A stretch of 38,317 nucleotides of DNA, taken from an uncultured Bacilli bacterium. GTDB lineage: Bacteria; Bacillota_I; Bacilli_A; RF39; UBA660. Numbering within the stretch: position 1 is the stretch's first letter; each line of letters starts with the position of its first letter. Positions 35,134 through 38,317 of the stretch are shown here, one piece after another. Made by a program: the position numbers and the translations under genes. The DNA is taken from positions 1 to 38,317 of the forward strand of contig CANQEE010000005.1 in NCBI GenBank assembly GCA_947594595.1, given 5' to 3'. The notes beneath the pieces are model-generated. The model made no database searches. It was given only the letters and a program-made list of their open reading frames with translations, and was not told where the DNA came from.

Positions 35134-37425
35134 ATGTTCTCAAGATTTAGTGAAGAAGCCCAAAGAGTATTATTACAAGCCAAGGAAGAAATGCAATCGC
35201 TTTCGCACCCCTATGTAGGAAGTGAACATCTCCTTTTAGCTATTTTAAAAGAGGAGGAAGATCCTCTTACTAAACGATTAAAAACATATGATATTACTTA
35301 TCAAAAATTTCGAAAAGAACTGATTAAAGTTGTTGGGATTGGAAAAAGTAAAAGCAATTGGTTTTTGTATACACCTCTTTTAAAAAGAGTTTTAGAAACA
35401 GCCCTTTTCAATAGTAAGGAAGAAAAATGTGAGGTAACTGTAGAAGAACTTTTTTTATCTCTTTTAGAAGAAGGAGAAGGAGTTGCTATCCGACTTTTAA
35501 TTGGAATGAATATTGATGTAGAAAGTCTCTATGGGGAGTTATCAACACAATTTGTGGAAAAAAGTTCTAAAAGTAAGAAAAAACTCTATATTGAAGATTT
35601 TGCTGTAGATTTTAATAAAAGAGTTCTTCTTGATAAGATAGATCCTGTTATTGGAAGAGAAAAAGAAATTGAAAGACTTATGGAGATCTTATCTAGGAGA
35701 AGTAAAAATAATCCACTTCTTTTAGGAGAGGCAGGGGTTGGGAAAACGGCTATTGTAGAAGAATTAGCAAGACGAATTGTGGAAGGAGAAGTGAGTGAAG
35801 AATTAAAAAATAAAAGGGTTTTATCGCTTTCAATGGCAGGTTTGATTGCAGGAACTAAGTATCGAGGAGAATTTGAAGAACGAGTGGGAAAACTTTTAAA
35901 AGAGATTGAAGAAAATGAAGATATTATTGTTTTTATTGATGAGATTCATACACTTGTAGGAGCAGGAGGAGCAGAAGGAGCTATTGATGCTTCCAATATT
36001 TTAAAACCGGCACTTGCTCGTGGAAAATTAAAGCTAATTGGAGCAACCACAACAGAAGAATATCGGAATTTTATTGAAAAAGACAAAGCTTTAGATCGAA
36101 GATTTCAACCTATTTTTGTGGAAGAACCAAAAGAAGAAACTGTCTATCAAATTTTAAAAAAGTTAAAGCCAATTTATGAAAGTTTTCATTCTGTTAAAGT
36201 AAGTGATCGAGTTTTAAAATTGATTATTCGTCTTTCTAATAACTATATTTATACAAGATATCAACCTGATAAGGCTATTGATATTCTAGATGAAGTGTGT
36301 GCAAGAGCTTCTGTGCAGGAAAATAAAACAGATGAAAAAAGAAAAGAGTTAAATCATCAAATTAGAGAGTTTGAAGAAAAGAAACAACAAGCTATTTTAA
36401 AACAGGATTTTGAAAAAGCAAGTTTTTATAAACAAAAAGAATTGGAATTAACCAGTGAAAGAAATCAGTTGGAATTGCAAGTTATAAATAAGAAAACTCC
36501 AATCAAAATTACAGAAGAAATGGTAGCAGAGGTTGTATATTTAAAAACGAAAATTCCTGTTTATGAAATTTTACCTCAAGATCAAAAACGTTTAATTCAA
36601 CTTTCTTCAAACTTAAAAAGAAAAATAAAAGGACAAGACCCTATTATTGATGATCTTTGTAAAATTACAAAGCGTGTTCATTTTGGCTTTGAAACAGATT
36701 GTAAGATACACTCCTTTCTTTTTTTAGGAAAAACAGGTCTTGGAAAGACGTATCTTGTAAAAGAATATGCAAATCTTCTTTATGGAAAAAATAATTTTTT
36801 TCGATTGGATATGAGTGAGTATAAAGAAGCTCATTCAGTTAGTAAAATTATAGGATCTCCTCCAGGTTATGTGGGTTATGATGATGGGTCTACTTTACTT
36901 GAAAAGATAAGAAGGCAACCCTTTTCTATTCTTTTATTAGATGAAATTGAAAAAGCTCATCCAGATGTATTAAAACTTTTTTTACAAATTTTAGATGAAG
37001 GAATCGTGAAAGATTCTAAAGGAAGAGATGTTTATTTTCATCATGTATTTTTATTTATGACTTCTAATTTAGATAGTAATTCTTCTTCAGTAGGTTTTCT
37101 TGAGACAAAAAAAGAAACTTTAAAAGAATTAGAATCTTATGTGGGAATTGAATTTGTCAACAGAATTGGACAAATTTATCGTTTTCAATCTTTATCAAAG
37201 GAAGATTTATCCACTATTGTTGTGAATAAACTTGAAATGGTTCAAAAAAAGTATGAAAAGAAGAAGATTCAATGCACTTTTTCCCCTTCTCTTGTGGAAA
37301 AAATTTTAGAAGAAGCAAATTGTGAAAAATATGGAGCACGACGTATTGATAAAATTATAGAAGAGAAAATTGAATCCAATATTGTAGATGCTTATTGTGA
37401 AGGAAAAACTTGTATAGAACTTTAA
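35134..37425 (+). CDS. clpC: ClpC-type AAA+ ATPase
   Basis: [16 protein letters not shown] Clp-[53 protein letters not shown]-like [22 protein letters not shown] linker. Confidence 0.93.
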   Translation: MFSRFSEEAQRVLLQAKEEMQSLSHPYVGSEHLLLAILKEEEDPLTKRLKTYDITYQKFRKELIKVVGIGKSKSNWFLYTPLLKRVLETALFNSKEEKCEVTVEELFLSLLEEGEGVAIRLLIGMNIDVESLYGELSTQFVEKSSKSKKKLYIEDFAVDFNKRVLLDKIDPVIGREKEIERLMEILSRRSKNNPLLLGEAGVGKTAIVEELARRIVEGEVSEELKNKRVLSLSMAGLIAGTKYRGEFEERVGKLLKEIEENEDIIVFIDEIHTLVGAGGAEGAIDASNILKPALARGKLKLIGATTTEEYRNFIEKDKALDRRFQPIFVEEPKEETVYQILKKLKPIYESFHSVKVSDRVLKLIIRLSNNYIYTRYQPDKAIDILDEVCARASVQENKTDEKRKELNHQIREFEEKKQQAILKQDFEKASFYKQKELELTSERNQLELQVINKKTPIKITEEMVAEVVYLKTKIPVYEILPQDQKRLIQLSSNLKRKIKGQDPIIDDLCKITKRVHFGFETDCKIHSFLFLGKTGLGKTYLVKEYANLLYGKNNFFRLDMSEYKEAHSVSKIIGSPPGYVGYDDGSTLLEKIRRQPFSILLLDEIEKAHPDVLKLFLQILDEGIVKDSKGRDVYFHHVFLFMTSNLDSNSSSVGFLETKKETLKELESYVGIEFVNRIGQIYRFQSLSKEDLSTIVVNKLEMVQKKYEKKKIQCTFSPSLVEKILEEANCEKYGARRIDKIIEEKIESNIVDAYCEGKTCIEL

Positions 37426-37449
37426 AAGGATCGAAATAGTCCTTTTTTT
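37424..37449 (+). terminator. Intrinsic terminator after clpC
   Basis: AAAAGGA-tcgaaatag-TCCTTTT plus T-run. Confidence 0.75.
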
Positions 37450-37578
37450 ATTTTCTTGAATCATGTAGATAGAAAAAGGTATTCATTTACACAAGAATCG
37501 TTTCATGCTATAATAAAGAATAAGAAATGCAAAGAAAATGAATCTTTTTGCGTATTATACTATAAGGGGAGGATATTG

Positions 37579-38317
37579 ATGCAAGTTTATAATACCTTAA
37601 CAAAAAAAATAGAAACTTTTATTCCCTATGAAGAGGGAAAGGTAAAAATATATACTTGTGGTCCCACTGTTTATAATTATGCACATATTGGAAATTTACG
37701 TACTTATATTTTTGAAGATATTTTAGTAAAAACTCTTACCTATTTAGGTTATGAAGTTACAAGAGTTATGAATATTACGGATGTAGGGCATATGACAAGC
37801 GATTCTGATAGTGGTGAAGACAAGATGAGTAAAGGAGCAAAACGAGAGGGAAAAACAGTTGAAGAAATTGCTGCCTTTTATACAGATGAATTTTTAAAAG
37901 ATTTGAAAAAATTAAAAATTCAAATGCCAGATCTTATAGAAAAAGCAAGCGATCATATTGACATCTATATTCAAATGATCGAAAAACTGTTAGAAGATGG
38001 ATATGCTTATCAGAAAGAGGGAAATATTTATTTTGATATTAGTAAAGCAAAAAACTATTATCAATTGTCTGGTAAGAAAAAAGAACAACTTCTTGTTGCA
38101 GTTCGTAAGACAGTAGAAGAAGATACTTTTAAAAAAAATCCTTTTGATTTTGGCTTATGGTTTACGAGCAGTAAGTTTAAAAATCAAATTATGAAATGGG
38201 ATTCTCCTTGGGGAGTTGGATATCCAGGATGGCATATTGAATGCTCAGGTCTTGCTTGCCATTATTTAGGAGAACACCTTGATATTCATTGTGGTGGTGT
38301 AGATAATATTTTTCCTC
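37579..38317 (+). CDS. cysS: Cysteinyl-tRNA synthetase, truncated at window end (absent from the ORF track)
   Basis: MQVYNTLTKKIETF...KIYTCGPTVYNYAHIGNLRTYIFEDIL...WHIECSGLACHYLGEHLDIHCGGVDNIFP; open to the last base. Confidence 0.96.
   Translation, partial: MQVYNTLTKKIETFIPYEEGKVKIYTCGPTVYNYAHIGNLRTYIFEDILVKTLTYLGYEVTRVMNITDVGHMTSDSDSGEDKMSKGAKREGKTVEEIAAFYTDEFLKDLKKLKIQMPDLIEKASDHIDIYIQMIEKLLEDGYAYQKEGNIYFDISKAKNYYQLSGKKKEQLLVAVRKTVEEDTFKKNPFDFGLWFTSSKFKNQIMKWDSPWGVGYPGWHIECSGLACHYLGEHLDIHCGGVDNIFP

Overview
This is a 38.3 kb, AT-rich, low-GC Firmicutes/Bacilli-type chromosomal window. Every credible gene is on the + strand. Gene order tracks the origin-proximal Bacillus subtilis backbone: ffs/tadA-dnaX-ybaB-recR-bofA, holB-ricT-(trmN6-like)-rsmI, pth-mfd-spoVT, T-box/metG-tatD-3D protein, rsmA-yabG-veg-spoVG, yabP-yabQ-divIC-tilS-ftsH, mscL, dusB-RDD-lysS, clpC, and cysS (truncated by the window end). 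Seven sporulation-associated genes (bofA, spoVT, yabG, veg, spoVG, yabP, yabQ) point to a spore-former or a recent descendant of one. Two regions stand out. (1) The left edge (1-241) is a tandem array in which near-consensus parS sites (ParB) alternate with perfect TATTTCCCGGGAAATA palindromes, which match the Noc-binding site (NBS) I know from B. subtilis. The period is 57-60 bp, about 5.5 helical turns, and the array runs off the left end of the window. (2) At 15.7-21.9 kb, between a 3D-domain gene and rsmA, there is a cluster of five paralogous SipW/TasA/camelysin-like exported proteins, a SipW-type signal peptidase and two unrecognised membrane proteins. Two of the paralogs share almost identical promoter/leader/signal-peptide DNA but have diverged mature regions. 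An internally shortened Rpn/PD-(D/E)XK transposase-like gene sits inside the cluster. All assignments come from reading the sequence; no database search was run.
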